39,868 nt of DNA from Pirellulales bacterium (lineage in GTDB: Bacteria; Planctomycetota; Planctomycetia; Pirellulales; JAEUIK01): the NCBI GenBank assembly GCA_019636335.1, contig JAHBXR010000039.1, forward strand, positions 1 through 39,868, written 5' to 3'. The stretch's first letter is position 1. Every line of letters starts with the position of its first letter. Under the pieces are notes generated by a model, which did not search any database, had not been told where the DNA came from, and saw only the letters and a list, made by a program, of their open reading frames with translations. A program made the position numbers and the translations under genes. Positions 1-8,339 of this stretch are shown piece by piece.

Positions 1-21
1 AGGCCGGCGGCCTGTGCCACT
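1..21. repeat. Partial copy of the GGCACAGG palindromic repeat
   Basis: The first bases of the window match the right arm of the large inverted repeat at 1439-1510, sharing the core GCCTGTGCCACT up to the terminal T. It lies just downstream of the aminotransferase stop codon (42), so it sits at a gene end like the 1439-1510 element. The left part lies outside the window, so I cannot say whether it forms a full hairpin. Confidence 0.55.
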
Positions 22-41
22 GTCCACTATCCCCTGACCAA

Positions 42-1268
42 TCACTTTAACTCTGTCGCACAGCGCTGAATCTTCTTCACCGCGGCGGCGATTTCCTGCA
101 TGTCGCGTTCGTCCCCCAGCAAGCAATACTGCGGCACCCAGTAGCTCTCCCAGGCGGCACGCGCCGTCTCAGGGAATTTTGCTTGCAGGAACGAGTGTGG
201 CTCCTTGGCCTGCTCGCCGGAGAGGCGTTCGCGATAGGCTCCCGACTGGAACATGGCCAACTCGTGGACCGGCGGATAGGCGGCCTGGTTGGGAATCCCC
301 TCGGCGTTCATCGCCTGGATGAACTTCTCGGTCGGCGCGCCGCCGAAGGCCGCCTTATCGTATTGGAAGATGTAGGCGTAATGCCCATTGCGGGTGCAGC
401 GCTCGTCGTGCAACTGCGGCGTGATCCCCTCGATGTCTCCCAGCAGCTTGTCGAGCAGCAACGAATTCTCGTGGCGGCGCTTCGTCTGAGCGTCGAGCCG
501 CGTGAGCTGCGCACTGAGCACCGCCCCCTGCCACTCGCCCAGGCGATAGTTCGAACCGTAGTTGAAGTGGGCGTAAAACCACTCACCCGGCAGGCGGCCG
601 CAATCGTGGGCCGATCGCGCCCGGCGCTCGAAGTCATCGTCGTTCGTGATGATGATGCCCCCTTCGCCCGCGGTCATCAGCTTGCTTTGCTGAAAGCTGA
701 ACGTGCCGGCGATGCCGTAGTTGCCCACGTGGCGGCCGCGCCATTGGCTGGCGTGTGCGTGGGCGCAATCTTCGACCAGGGTGATGTTGTGCCGCTTGGC
801 GATCTCGGTCAGGCGGTCGAGATCGGCCGGGTGCCCTCCCAGATGCACCGCGATGATCGCCTTGGTCCGCGGCGTGATCGCCTTCTCGACCAGGTCGGCA
901 TCGATGCACTGCGTATCGCGCCGCACGTCGACCATGACCGGCATCGCGCCGCAGAACAAGACGGCGCTGGCCGTGGCCACGAAGGTCGAGTCGGGCACAA
1001 TCACCTCATCCCCCGAGCGAATCCCCAGCGCGGCCAGCACCACCTCGATGGCATGCGTGCCGTTCGTGATGGCGATCCCATGCTTGGCCCCGTGGAATTT
1101 GGCGAACTCCTGCTCAAAGGCCAGCGTCCGCGTGCCCGGCGTGCGCCACCAGACGCGACTCTCGAGCACCTCGTTCACCGCGCGGCGTTCCAGGTCGTCG
1201 AAAATGGGCCACTCGGGAAAAGGCTTCGATTTTGTCTTCGGTCCGCCACGGAGTGCCAGTTCGGACAT
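42..1268 (-). CDS. DegT/DnrJ/EryC1/StrS family aminotransferase
   Basis: PLP-dependent sugar aminotransferase-type protein of 408 residues. Members of this family usually transfer an amino group to a keto-sugar nucleotide for surface polysaccharide or secondary metabolite synthesis in the cytoplasm; the substrate here cannot be told. The PLP-binding lysine is K196 in the family motif SFQQSKLMTAGEGG, and the conserved acid that contacts the pyridine nitrogen is D167 in VEDCAHAH. I chose the ATG at 1268 because it gives the family-typical opening MSELALRGG and has a GGAG ribosome-binding site 9 bases upstream; the reading frame stays open further upstream to about 1370, but that extension does not look like the family. 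The gene stands alone on the minus strand with palindromic repeats on both sides. Family assignment is firm, pathway unknown. Confidence 0.93.
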   Translation of the reverse strand: MSELALRGGPKTKSKPFPEWPIFDDLERRAVNEVLESRVWWRTPGTRTLAFEQEFAKFHGAKHGIAITNGTHAIEVVLAALGIRSGDEVIVPDSTFVATASAVLFCGAMPVMVDVRRDTQCIDADLVEKAITPRTKAIIAVHLGGHPADLDRLTEIAKRHNITLVEDCAHAHASQWRGRHVGNYGIAGTFSFQQSKLMTAGEGGIIITNDDDFERRARSAHDCGRLPGEWFYAHFNYGSNYRLGEWQGAVLSAQLTRLDAQTKRRHENSLLLDKLLGDIEGITPQLHDERCTRNGHYAYIFQYDKAAFGGAPTEKFIQAMNAEGIPNQAAYPPVHELAMFQSGAYRERLSGEQAKEPHSFLQAKFPETARAAWESYWVPQYCLLGDERDMQEIAAAVKKIQRCATELK

Positions 1269-1438
1269 GGGGAAAAGCTCCGGAAGATTCGCGTCAGAGT
1301 GGGCAAGGTAGTGGGGATCACCCGCACACATCGAAGAGCGCAAGGCGAATCCCCTGATTATCGGTACCACGGCCGGGTGTCAACCGGGCCAAGCTTGATT
1401 CCGCATCCGGACCCTAACGCAGCATTAGCAACAAGAGA

Positions 1439-1510
1439 AGTGGCACAGGCCGCTGGCCTGTGCGGATTGCCGTGAATACGCTCCCGCACAGGCTGGCAGC
1501 CTGTGCCACT
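1439..1510. repeat. Large nested inverted repeat (27-bp arms)
   Basis: The arms at 1439-1465 and 1484-1510 are reverse complements at 24 of 27 positions and enclose an 18-base loop. The outer 12 bp (AGTGGCACAGGC / GCCTGTGCCACT) and the inner 10 bp (GCCTGTGCGG / CCGCACAGGC) are perfect. Each arm is also palindromic on its own (CACAGG...CCTGTG), so the element can fold as one long hairpin or two short ones. It lies just past the stop codon of the PVC-type gene, where it could act as a transcription end or mRNA-stabilising structure. There is no T-run, so a classical intrinsic terminator is not shown. Confidence 0.8.
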
Positions 1511-1526
1511 TTGTTTACGACTTGCC

Positions 1527-4500
1527 TTACTTCAAGCGAGACAAAAACTCTACCAGGTCGCGAACTTCTGCCTTCGAGAGATTTTCGAGCAGCTTGTCGG
1601 GCATCGCCGAAGCGCCTCCGGCCCGCTCGTCGATCTCGCTCTTTAGCACCGCGATCTGCGTCCCTTCCGGCGTCATCAGCCAGACGCGTTCGTCATCTTC
1701 GCTCTTGAGCACTCCCGTCAGCACCTGGCCGCTGTCGGTAGCGATGACCACCGTCTCGAATCCCTTGGCGATCTTGCGATTCGGCGCCACGATCGCCTCG
1801 AGCAGGTGCTCGCGATTCTCGCGCGAGGAGATCGTGGTGAGATCGGGTCCCACGTCTCCCCCTTGTCCGCGAATCTTATGGCAGCGCAGGCAGGCGACCT
1901 CCGTTTTATCGTAAAAGACGCGTCGGCCGCGCTCGGCATCGCCCCCGACGAGGGCCTCGCGATAGGCGGAGAGTGGATCGTCGCTTGCCCGCGTTGCTTC
2001 GTGCTGCGCAAGCTTGTCGGGAATACCGGCCTCGGCACGACCGTTGGCGGCATTCAGCAGATCGAGCACCAGCTCGGGCACGACTTCGCTCGCGGCGAGC
2101 TTGTCGAGCCACTGTGCCAACACGGCATCGACGTCGGCATGCTGCATGCCGGTCAGCGTGGCGAAGGCCGCCTGCCGCTCGGGAATCGTTCCCTCGTCGA
2201 GCACCAGGGCGATGCCGCGCACAGCCGCCGCCGGATCGATTCTGGCCTGAATCTGCCGCGCCACCGAGCGCAGCTTTCCGTCGTCGCCATCGAGCGCAAA
2301 CTGCACGGCGTCGCGCAGGCGCGTCGGCACGTCGGAAGTCGACGCTGAGTTGGCGCCAGCGTCCGCCAGGGTCCGATCCAAACGATCGAGCGCCTCGAGC
2401 GCCGCGACGCGCGTGTCGGTGCGACGCTTCGTATCGACGGCGAGCTCGGCCAGCAGCGGCGCGCTTTCGACCGCTTCGGTCGCGCCAGCCAACTCCGCGG
2501 CGGCCTGGCGAACGCGATCGGGCGAACTGTTCAACAGCTCGGCCAGCAGCGGTCGCGCGGCCGCACCGGCTACGTTGGGCAGTCGCGTATCGAGCGGGCG
2601 CCACAACCCCGTGATGCGGTCGAGATTTGCCGGTGTGCTCCACGCCGCCAACAGTTCCAACGCCTCGACACGCATCCGCTCGGGGGTCGTTGCATCGGCG
2701 GCGAACTTTGCAACCCGGGCGGCCTCCTCGGGGCCACCGAGTCGATGATTCGCCGCCAGCAAGCGATGAACAAGTGGAGCCGACGTCGTCGGCTGAACGA
2801 GCTTGGCAGCGAGCGCCGGCAGCGCGGCGGCGATCGGCACGTCGTAGATCGCGCGGGCCGCTTCCAGCACGACACGCTCCTGCGGGTCGTCGAGAAACCG
2901 TGCGACAAGCGGGCTCTCGAGCCTTCGCAGGGCGACCACGGCGGCGATGCGCACGGCGGCCGACGGATCCTTCACCAGCAATTCGACGTAGGCGTTTGCC
3001 CGATCGGTTGCTCCCTCGGCAACAAGCGGCTTCAAAGCCGCCGCCAAAGCCATCACGCCGGCATGACGCAGATTCGGATCGCGATCGTCATGGGCACGCA
3101 GCATCTCCACGACGGGGGCCACGGGGATCTCGGCCTGGTTGAGTCTGGCCAATGCCAACGCCGCAAAGAATCGCACGCGTGGCGATTCATCGGACAGCCG
3201 CGCGACGAGATCGTCTCGGGCCTCCGTGACGCGCGACTCACCCAACATCTTGGCCGCCTGTCCGCGCACCTCGGCTTGCGGATCGGTCAGCAGGTTGCGG
3301 AACCTGGCCTGCTGCGCCTCGCCACATTGCCCCAGGCCCCAAATGGCGTGCAGTCGCGCCAGCAATTCGGGCGAATCGGTCGCGGCGGTCCAAAGTGCAG
3401 TCGCTCCCTCGGCGCCGCGCGCGGCCAGCTCGAACTGCGCTTCGAGCCTTACCCGCATATCGGCGTGACGAAGCAACGTAGTTAGTTCGTCGATGGCTCG
3501 CGTTTGCATTCCCTCGGCCAAGAGTCGCTTCACTTCGGCCAGTTGCGGGTCGCCCGCCCGCGCCGGATCCGAGAGCCTGTAGATGCGTCCCTTGTTCGGC
3601 TTCTCCCACCCCTCGACCCAGTCGCTGATGTAGAGGGCGCCATCCGTGCCGAAGGCAAGATCCGTGGCCAGCAGCGACCAGACGAACTCGTCGTTCTCGC
3701 CCAGCTCGTACGATGCACCGTTCTGCTTGAGCTCGAAGGAACGCACGCCGCTGATGGCGCTCGCGCCCCGGAAATCGCACAGAAAGAAGCGGTTCTTGAA
3801 CCGCTCGTTCAGCCCGGTGCCCGGGTTGTAGGCCAGCCCCGACGGTCCGGAGGCGAAGTTGGCGATGGGAGGCACGAGGTAGCCCACCTCGCGCGCGAAA
3901 CGGGGCTTCCAGAGCTGTTCTTCGTTCCAGGGTCCGCGGCGCACGGGCGAGTTGATGTACTGGTAGCCGATGCGCCAACCGCTGTCGCCGCCGGGCACGA
4001 TTTGCACGAGTCGCGCTTCGTCGCCACCATCGGAGTTGTTCTCCCCGGTGAAGAGATCTCCGAACTCGTTGAAGGCCAGCTCTTGGGGATTGCGCAACCC
4101 CGTGGCGACCACTTCGAGTTGGCTGCCATCAAGATTGCAGCGCAATACCGCGCCGACATCAGGCAAGTCGATGTTTTCTTCCTCGGTCGTCACATTCAGC
4201 CCGCGGTCGCCGATGCTGAAATAGAGCTTGCCGTCGGGTCCCTGGATCAATCCGTGCAGGTCGTGCCCCAAGAAGGCGACGTGGACGCCGTAGCCGTTGT
4301 GCAGCGATTGACGTTTCTCGGCGACACCGTCATCGTCGGCATCTTCGAACAACCACAGATCGGGGATGCAGGTATAGTAGATCTTGTTGCCGCGAACGAG
4401 GACGCCCGATCCGATTCCGTCGGCCGCATGATGAAAACCATCGGCCAGCACCGTCGAGTGATCGGCCACGCCATCGCCGTCGCGATCTTCAACCCGGCGG

Positions 4501-4943
4501 ACGCGATCGTGCTCGACCTCGTAGCTGCCGAAGACGTCGCCCAGATGCTTGCGATACATGGCCACGCGATCTTCGACGGTGCGCGCCGCCAGATCGTCTT
4601 CGAGCCAGTACATGTGCGAGCGATTGTCGGTCACTCCGGCGTGCAGGCGAAATGTCTCCGCCACGTAGAAACGCCCGCGATGGTCGATAGTAAAGGCGAC
4701 CGGGTTGGCCAGCAGCGGTTCGGCCGCCACCAGCTCGAGCTTCAAGCCCTCGGGTACACGGACGCGCGAGATCGCTTGTTGCCCCTCGTCCGAAGCGGTG
4801 GCTACGACGGGCTGGTAATCGCTCGTCGTACGTTCTTCGGCGTTCGCTCGCAGCGCGCACGTTCCGCCCGCCGCCAAGAACCAACCCAGGAGCACGACCG
4901 CCCACTTCGCGCGAGACACCAGGCAAGAACACGAACACATCAT
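1527..4943 (-). CDS. PVC-type membrane-bound dehydrogenase with HEAT repeats and C-terminal c-type heme domain
   Basis: Exported protein of about 1138 residues. After a signal peptide of about 35 residues (hydrophobic WAVVLLGWFLAAGG, likely cut after ANA) comes a region of about 400 residues typical of PVC dehydrogenases, with motifs such as RFYVAETF, GPDGKLYFSIGD, GLRNPQELAFN and ISDWVEGW. HEAT-like helical repeats cover roughly residues 470-900. The C-terminal heme domain has CLRCH at about 1018, followed by GPDLT and a candidate axial methionine in ASAMPDKL. This architecture is common in Planctomycetes and is thought to oxidise sugar-like substrates in the periplasm and pass electrons to its own heme; the substrate is unknown. 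The frame can start at a GTG (4952), but the ATG at 4943 is more likely; ribosome-binding sites are weak for both. Confidence 0.9.
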   Translation of the reverse strand: MMCSCSCLVSRAKWAVVLLGWFLAAGGTCALRANAEERTTSDYQPVVATASDEGQQAISRVRVPEGLKLELVAAEPLLANPVAFTIDHRGRFYVAETFRLHAGVTDNRSHMYWLEDDLAARTVEDRVAMYRKHLGDVFGSYEVEHDRVRRVEDRDGDGVADHSTVLADGFHHAADGIGSGVLVRGNKIYYTCIPDLWLFEDADDDGVAEKRQSLHNGYGVHVAFLGHDLHGLIQGPDGKLYFSIGDRGLNVTTEEENIDLPDVGAVLRCNLDGSQLEVVATGLRNPQELAFNEFGDLFTGENNSDGGDEARLVQIVPGGDSGWRIGYQYINSPVRRGPWNEEQLWKPRFAREVGYLVPPIANFASGPSGLAYNPGTGLNERFKNRFFLCDFRGASAISGVRSFELKQNGASYELGENDEFVWSLLATDLAFGTDGALYISDWVEGWEKPNKGRIYRLSDPARAGDPQLAEVKRLLAEGMQTRAIDELTTLLRHADMRVRLEAQFELAARGAEGATALWTAATDSPELLARLHAIWGLGQCGEAQQARFRNLLTDPQAEVRGQAAKMLGESRVTEARDDLVARLSDESPRVRFFAALALARLNQAEIPVAPVVEMLRAHDDRDPNLRHAGVMALAAALKPLVAEGATDRANAYVELLVKDPSAAVRIAAVVALRRLESPLVARFLDDPQERVVLEAARAIYDVPIAAALPALAAKLVQPTTSAPLVHRLLAANHRLGGPEEAARVAKFAADATTPERMRVEALELLAAWSTPANLDRITGLWRPLDTRLPNVAGAAARPLLAELLNSSPDRVRQAAAELAGATEAVESAPLLAELAVDTKRRTDTRVAALEALDRLDRTLADAGANSASTSDVPTRLRDAVQFALDGDDGKLRSVARQIQARIDPAAAVRGIALVLDEGTIPERQAAFATLTGMQHADVDAVLAQWLDKLAASEVVPELVLDLLNAANGRAEAGIPDKLAQHEATRASDDPLSAYREALVGGDAERGRRVFYDKTEVACLRCHKIRGQGGDVGPDLTTISSRENREHLLEAIVAPNRKIAKGFETVVIATDSGQVLTGVLKSEDDERVWLMTPEGTQIAVLKSEIDERAGGASAMPDKLLENLSKAEVRDLVEFLSRLK

Positions 4944-5165
4944 CGATCGCACCCATCGGGGAAAACACAGCAGGTAGCAAAACCGCCCGCGTCTGCCGAT
5001 CAGACGTCGCGGCAGCGCGGACTCATCGGCTCCGACGGCCCTGTCAGACAGGTCGCGGTAGGGAAGCCCAGTATGCCTGGGAAAGACACCCTGCGTGCCC
5101 CAGGCGTCGTGGCCGCGCGGATCGGATAAGCCTCGACTTTAGTCGCCACGGCCGGGTCGGACAAC

Positions 5166-6707
5166 TTACGCGACATCTTCCGGCGCGGCAGCGCGCGGGG
5201 CGGGATTGAACATCCGCAGCAGCTTGCGCCCCTTGTGCATGTCGTAGGCCAGTTCGGCCGTCAAGGGCTGGCTCGCGCTGCCGGTGGGGTACCAGTGGGG
5301 CGTCTGCCCGTCGAGAACGACGTGCCCCGATTGATTTCCTCTCGTGGTGGCATAGATGGGGTGCAGTTCGTCGAAGAAGCGTCCCACCTTCACCAGGCGT
5401 GCCTGCTCGTAGCCGGCCTCGGCCAGCATGGCGGCCAACCGCTGGAGCGTGGTGCGATCCTCGGTCGAGAGTTCGGCCGCGTCGACGAGCGAGATTGCCT
5501 CGTGCTCGGCCTGCCAGCCCGCGTAGAGGTCATAGATGTCGCTGGGGGGAAAGTCCTCCAGGTCGACCGACAGGCTCAACGTCAACGGGCCGGCGATGCC
5601 CAGGCCACTCCAGCCTCCCCCCGGCAAACGGTACTCGTACGAGAACAAGAAGCAGTCGATCGGCTCCTCGTAGCCGGGCCAGTGCTGGCGCGTCTCGTCC
5701 ACCAGCTCGATCTCTTGCGGGGGCAGCCCGAACTGCTTCGGCAGCGCCAGCCAGGCGGTCAACTCTCCTGCGGCGCGGGCAGCGCGCGTGCGAAACTGCT
5801 CGGGCACGCGATCGAAAAGATCCAATTCTTCCGCATATGCTAGCACTCGCGGGCGGACCACCGGCTCGCTCGCCAGACGCAGCAGCTCGGCGATGCCCTC
5901 TTCATCCCCCAAGCGCGCCAGCGCGGCCGCCGCCTCGGTGCGCAAACGCCGGTGCCCGATGCCGAGCGCCGGACGCAGCTTCGCCGCCAACTTGGGATCG
6001 CCCACCAGCGCGATCGCATCGCACAGGGCGATGAACAGGGCCGATGTTTCGTTCAACTGGCGGCCGAGCGTCGCGGCGTCCTGTTCGAGTCGCTCGGGCG
6101 ATTCGGTCATCCGTTCGAGCTGCTGCAACAGCGCGCCGAACAGTTCGCCCAGCGCCGCCGCGCGTTCGCGTGCCGGGTGATCGTCGACCAGCCGCTGGCG
6201 CGTGCAGTAGTTGGCCGTATCGAGCACGGCGGCGGCGACCTCGCGATGGGCCACGGCATCCAAAAGCCTGGGAAACAGGGCCTCGGCGGCGAATTCTCGC
6301 TGTTGGAACAAGGGCACGAAGGCGCGATCCACCTCGTCGTTCTCGCGTGGCGGATCGGTGGCCACCAACTCGGCCCAAGCCCGCAGCGCCACGGGGCCAC
6401 CATCGCTGGCCAAGAGCCGCAGCAGGTGCGATCGCCGCCGATCGCCGCGCCCCAATCGCGCGTACCAATCGGCCACGGCCGCCACCGTTTCGGGCGTGAG
6501 ATGATCGCGCAGCTCGCCGGCCTCGCCGGGCGATGCTAGCACGACGTGCGGTAACAATTCGGCCAGCTTCTCGTCCTCGGCAGCGGCATGCACGAGCGCG
6601 TCGATCTCGTCGGGCTCGGCGTGCGCGAGCCGCTGGGCCAGCGCCGTCGTATCGCGCGTTTCGGAGGAGGAATAGTGGGCGAGCAAGGTGTCGAGCGAGG
6701 TGGTCAT
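5166..6707 (-). CDS. Protein of unknown function with HEAT-like repeats
   Basis: Cytoplasmic protein of 513 residues with no signal peptide or membrane segment. The first two thirds are alanine/leucine-rich helix pairs resembling degenerate HEAT repeats, for example LRTEAAAALARLGDEEGIAE. The last 170 residues are different: acidic, aromatic and less repetitive, with HWPGYEEPIDCFLFSYEYRL and PHWYPTGSASQPLTAELAYD. I do not recognise this C-terminal domain. Such proteins usually act as scaffolds, but no partner is evident. The ATG at 6707 (MTTSLDTLL) was preferred to an in-frame start at 6785 because the upstream 26 residues look like non-coding sequence. It precedes the PVC-type gene on the same strand with a 222-bp gap, so co-transcription is uncertain. 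Confidence 0.75.
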   Translation of the reverse strand: MTTSLDTLLAHYSSSETRDTTALAQRLAHAEPDEIDALVHAAAEDEKLAELLPHVVLASPGEAGELRDHLTPETVAAVADWYARLGRGDRRRSHLLRLLASDGGPVALRAWAELVATDPPRENDEVDRAFVPLFQQREFAAEALFPRLLDAVAHREVAAAVLDTANYCTRQRLVDDHPARERAAALGELFGALLQQLERMTESPERLEQDAATLGRQLNETSALFIALCDAIALVGDPKLAAKLRPALGIGHRRLRTEAAAALARLGDEEGIAELLRLASEPVVRPRVLAYAEELDLFDRVPEQFRTRAARAAGELTAWLALPKQFGLPPQEIELVDETRQHWPGYEEPIDCFLFSYEYRLPGGGWSGLGIAGPLTLSLSVDLEDFPPSDIYDLYAGWQAEHEAISLVDAAELSTEDRTTLQRLAAMLAEAGYEQARLVKVGRFFDELHPIYATTRGNQSGHVVLDGQTPHWYPTGSASQPLTAELAYDMHKGRKLLRMFNPAPRAAAPEDVA

Positions 6708-6776
6708 AGCGACGTTATAACACGCCGCCAGCCGCGCGTCGTTCGCCCCGCGCGTGGTGTGCGTCGGCAACTCGTA

Positions 6777-6806
6777 TTGACGCAAAACGCAGAAACATGC
6801 TCAAAT
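6777..6806 (+). promoter_or_regulatory. Candidate sigma-70-type promoter for the H1-like gene
   Basis: TTGACG at 6777-6782 matches the -35 consensus at 5 of 6 positions. TCAAAT at 6801-6806 matches the -10 consensus at 4 of 6, with an 18-bp spacer. This would place transcription start near 6813 and leave a leader of about 150 bases holding the small upstream ORF. Pattern-based inference only. Confidence 0.35.
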
Positions 6807-6921
6807 CGCGCCGTCAGTGAAATCTGACACTGCTCGCGATGATGCTAACCGCATCGCTCGCGGGCCAAGCGTACCTCGGAAATTTGGCGTCCTTTCTTCT
6901 CAGGGCATCCGGAGAGAGGAC

Positions 6922-6951
6922 ATGAAACGCCACGCTGGGTGCCCGGATTGA
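6922..6951 (+). CDS. Nine-codon upstream ORF before the H1-like gene
   Basis: ATG at 6922 opens a nine-codon frame (MKRHAGCPD) ending with TGA at 6949-6951. It is preceded by a strong purine-rich ribosome-binding site (GGAGAGAGGA, 6911-6920), stronger than most in this window. Its stop codon shares its last base with the AGGAG (6951-6955) that serves the H1-like gene. A ribosome finishing this ORF would therefore release directly on the next ribosome-binding site, which suggests translational coupling. Whether the peptide has a function is unknown. Confidence 0.45.
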   Translation: MKRHAGCPD

Positions 6952-6963
6952 GGAGCCAAGGAA

Positions 6964-7128
6964 ATGGCTATCAGCAAGAAGTCGGGCGCGAAGAAGGCGA
7001 AGGCTCCGGCACGGTCGCCGAAGAAGAAGACGGCCTCGCCGGCCAAGAAGACCACGAAGGCTTCGGCCAAGCGTTCGCCCAAGGCGAAGCCGGCCGCCAA
7101 GAAGGTCATCAAGAAGGCGAGCCGCTAG
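6964..7128 (+). CDS. Lysine/alanine-rich histone H1-like DNA-binding protein (54 residues)
   Basis: Short, strongly basic protein made almost only of Lys, Ala, Ser, Pro, Thr and Arg, resembling the C-terminal tail of eukaryotic histone H1 and the chlamydial Hc proteins. It holds SPKK-type motifs (RSPKKK, RSPKAK, SPAKK), which in H1 tails bind the DNA minor groove. It is probably disordered until bound and condenses or shields the nucleoid; this is inference from composition. The start is set by AGGAG at 6951-6955, 8 bases before the ATG. It has its own candidate promoter, a leader with a small ORF, and a strong terminator 40 bp downstream, so it is probably a highly expressed single-gene unit. 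Low-complexity composition makes formal homology hard to prove. Confidence 0.85.
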   Translation: MAISKKSGAKKAKAPARSPKKKTASPAKKTTKASAKRSPKAKPAAKKVIKKASR

Positions 7129-7167
7129 TCGGTCGCCGCGTCTGACGCCTTAAGAATACAACGAGAC

Positions 7168-7208
7168 AGGCTGGCTCCGCACACCTTGTGGAGCCAGCCT
7201 AATTTTTT
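7168..7208 (+). terminator. Intrinsic terminator of the H1-like gene
   Basis: A perfect 11-bp stem, AGGCTGGCTCC (7168-7178) with GGAGCCAGCCT (7190-7200), encloses an 11-base loop and is followed by AA and six T residues (7203-7208). This is the clearest rho-independent terminator in the window. The T-run lies only on the plus-strand side, so it serves the H1-like gene rather than the convergent gene ending at 7281. Confidence 0.92.
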
Positions 7209-7280
7209 GCGCGAGTCTCTTGGGGCCATGGCCACATCGCCTGGATGGGCAGGCGTTGAATTCCGACCAGCGCGGCGCCA

Positions 7281-8267
7281 CTACAGCGGCGCCGCCTCGC
7301 GCACCAGCACACTTTCGACCGCCGGCAGCAGCACCTCGCCGTCGCGGCGGCGCACGTGGACGCGTGGCTCCGCGGTGTCGCTCGTCCCGTAACGCAGCAG
7401 CAAGCCGGCGGCGAACTCGAGCGCGGCGTCGGTCGCCGGTCCGCAGACGAGGCACGAAGGTCCGCGGAAATTCTCGGGCCAGAGCAAGGCCTCGGCGCGC
7501 GAGCGGCTGGCCGCGAACATGCTTTCGAGATGCAAATTCTCTGCCTCGCGCCGGCCGACGACAATCTTCGTCAGACGGTCGAAGCGCACGTGGCGCCCCG
7601 TCTTCAGCAGGTCGAAGTCCCACGACGTGCTGCCGGCATCGAGCCGGACCAGGTCGTGTACCTTGGTGGCGAACTGCGGTTCGGTCAGCGCGCAACCGGT
7701 CGAAGGACTGGGAATCCGCTGCAGCCCGAGTTGATGGGCCAGCTCGATGAGAGGCTTACGGCCGCGGCCCGTGAAATCGTACAGGCGCGAGCGATCGATG
7801 GCTCCCGATTTCTCGGGCTCGGTGGCCGGCAGCAGCTTGGCTGAAAGAGGCCGCAGCAAGCGTCCTTCCAGCCCCGACTGGCTGGCGATGAGCAGCAGAT
7901 CGCGTCGTTTCTGGCTCATGGGGCGCTGGCCGAGCACCTCGCCGCTGGCAACGCACAGGGCGTCGCGTTCGAGCATGTAGCGGCGTGCGCGCTCGAACAT
8001 GTAGATGCGGCAATCGACGCAGGGATTCGCCCCGCGACCGTAGCCGTATTTTGGCTTGCGGATCAGATCGAGGTAGTCTTCTTCCTCGGCGATGATCGAA
8101 ATCGGAATGCCCAGTTCGTGGGCCGCTTGTGCCGCGGTGTTCTGGCAGCAGGTAAAGCTGGTGCGGAAGTTGAGGGCCTCGACGTCGAGCCCCTGTTCTT
8201 GCATGAGGCGCACCGCCAGCATGCTATCGAGCCCGCCCGAGAATAAGACCACCACACGTCCGCGCAT
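7281..8267 (-). CDS. PP-loop ATPase related to tRNA thiolation enzymes (MnmA/ThiI-like)
   Basis: 328-residue cytoplasmic protein. The N-terminus has the PP-loop SGGLDS (10-15), which binds ATP and adenylates a substrate in tRNA sulfuration enzymes. Cysteines fit sulfur relay or metal binding: TCCQN, NPCVDC and TGCAL. The GYGRGANPCVDC and SPSTGCALTEP segments resemble the MnmA-like group. The last 120 residues differ from MnmA and contain KIVVGRREAENLHL, which recalls the DUF814 domain seen fused to such enzymes; that match is tentative. The likely role is a 2-thio or 4-thio modification of tRNA uridine. The ATG at 8267 is preceded by AAGAGGT; an in-frame extension to 8318 is less likely. It follows rnc on the same strand with a 72-bp gap, so a shared RNA-processing transcript is plausible. 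Confidence 0.8.
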   Translation of the reverse strand: MRGRVVVLFSGGLDSMLAVRLMQEQGLDVEALNFRTSFTCCQNTAAQAAHELGIPISIIAEEEDYLDLIRKPKYGYGRGANPCVDCRIYMFERARRYMLERDALCVASGEVLGQRPMSQKRRDLLLIASQSGLEGRLLRPLSAKLLPATEPEKSGAIDRSRLYDFTGRGRKPLIELAHQLGLQRIPSPSTGCALTEPQFATKVHDLVRLDAGSTSWDFDLLKTGRHVRFDRLTKIVVGRREAENLHLESMFAASRSRAEALLWPENFRGPSCLVCGPATDAALEFAAGLLLRYGTSDTAEPRVHVRRRDGEVLLPAVESVLVREAAPL

Positions 8268-8339
8268 CGAGATACCTCTTGCAACCGCACACGGCTGGGC
8301 AAGCCACCAAGACCACAAGGCGGAGCCCTACAGCCTGGC

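Noticed and set aside
183..1475. 430-codon plus-strand open frame opposite the aminotransferase gene
   Set aside because: It lies antisense to a gene with clear family motifs, and its composition is that of GC-rich antisense frames (Arg/Gly/Val/Leu-rich, no domain).
3504..5129. 541-codon plus-strand open frame opposite the PVC-type gene
   Set aside because: Antisense shadow of a firmly identified gene; no recognisable domain or signal peptide.
5134..5157. CGACTTTAGTCG near-palindrome and the 12-mer CCACGGCCGGGT, also present near 1367
   Set aside because: Both are short; two occurrences in GC-rich DNA may be chance, although they could belong to another repeat family.
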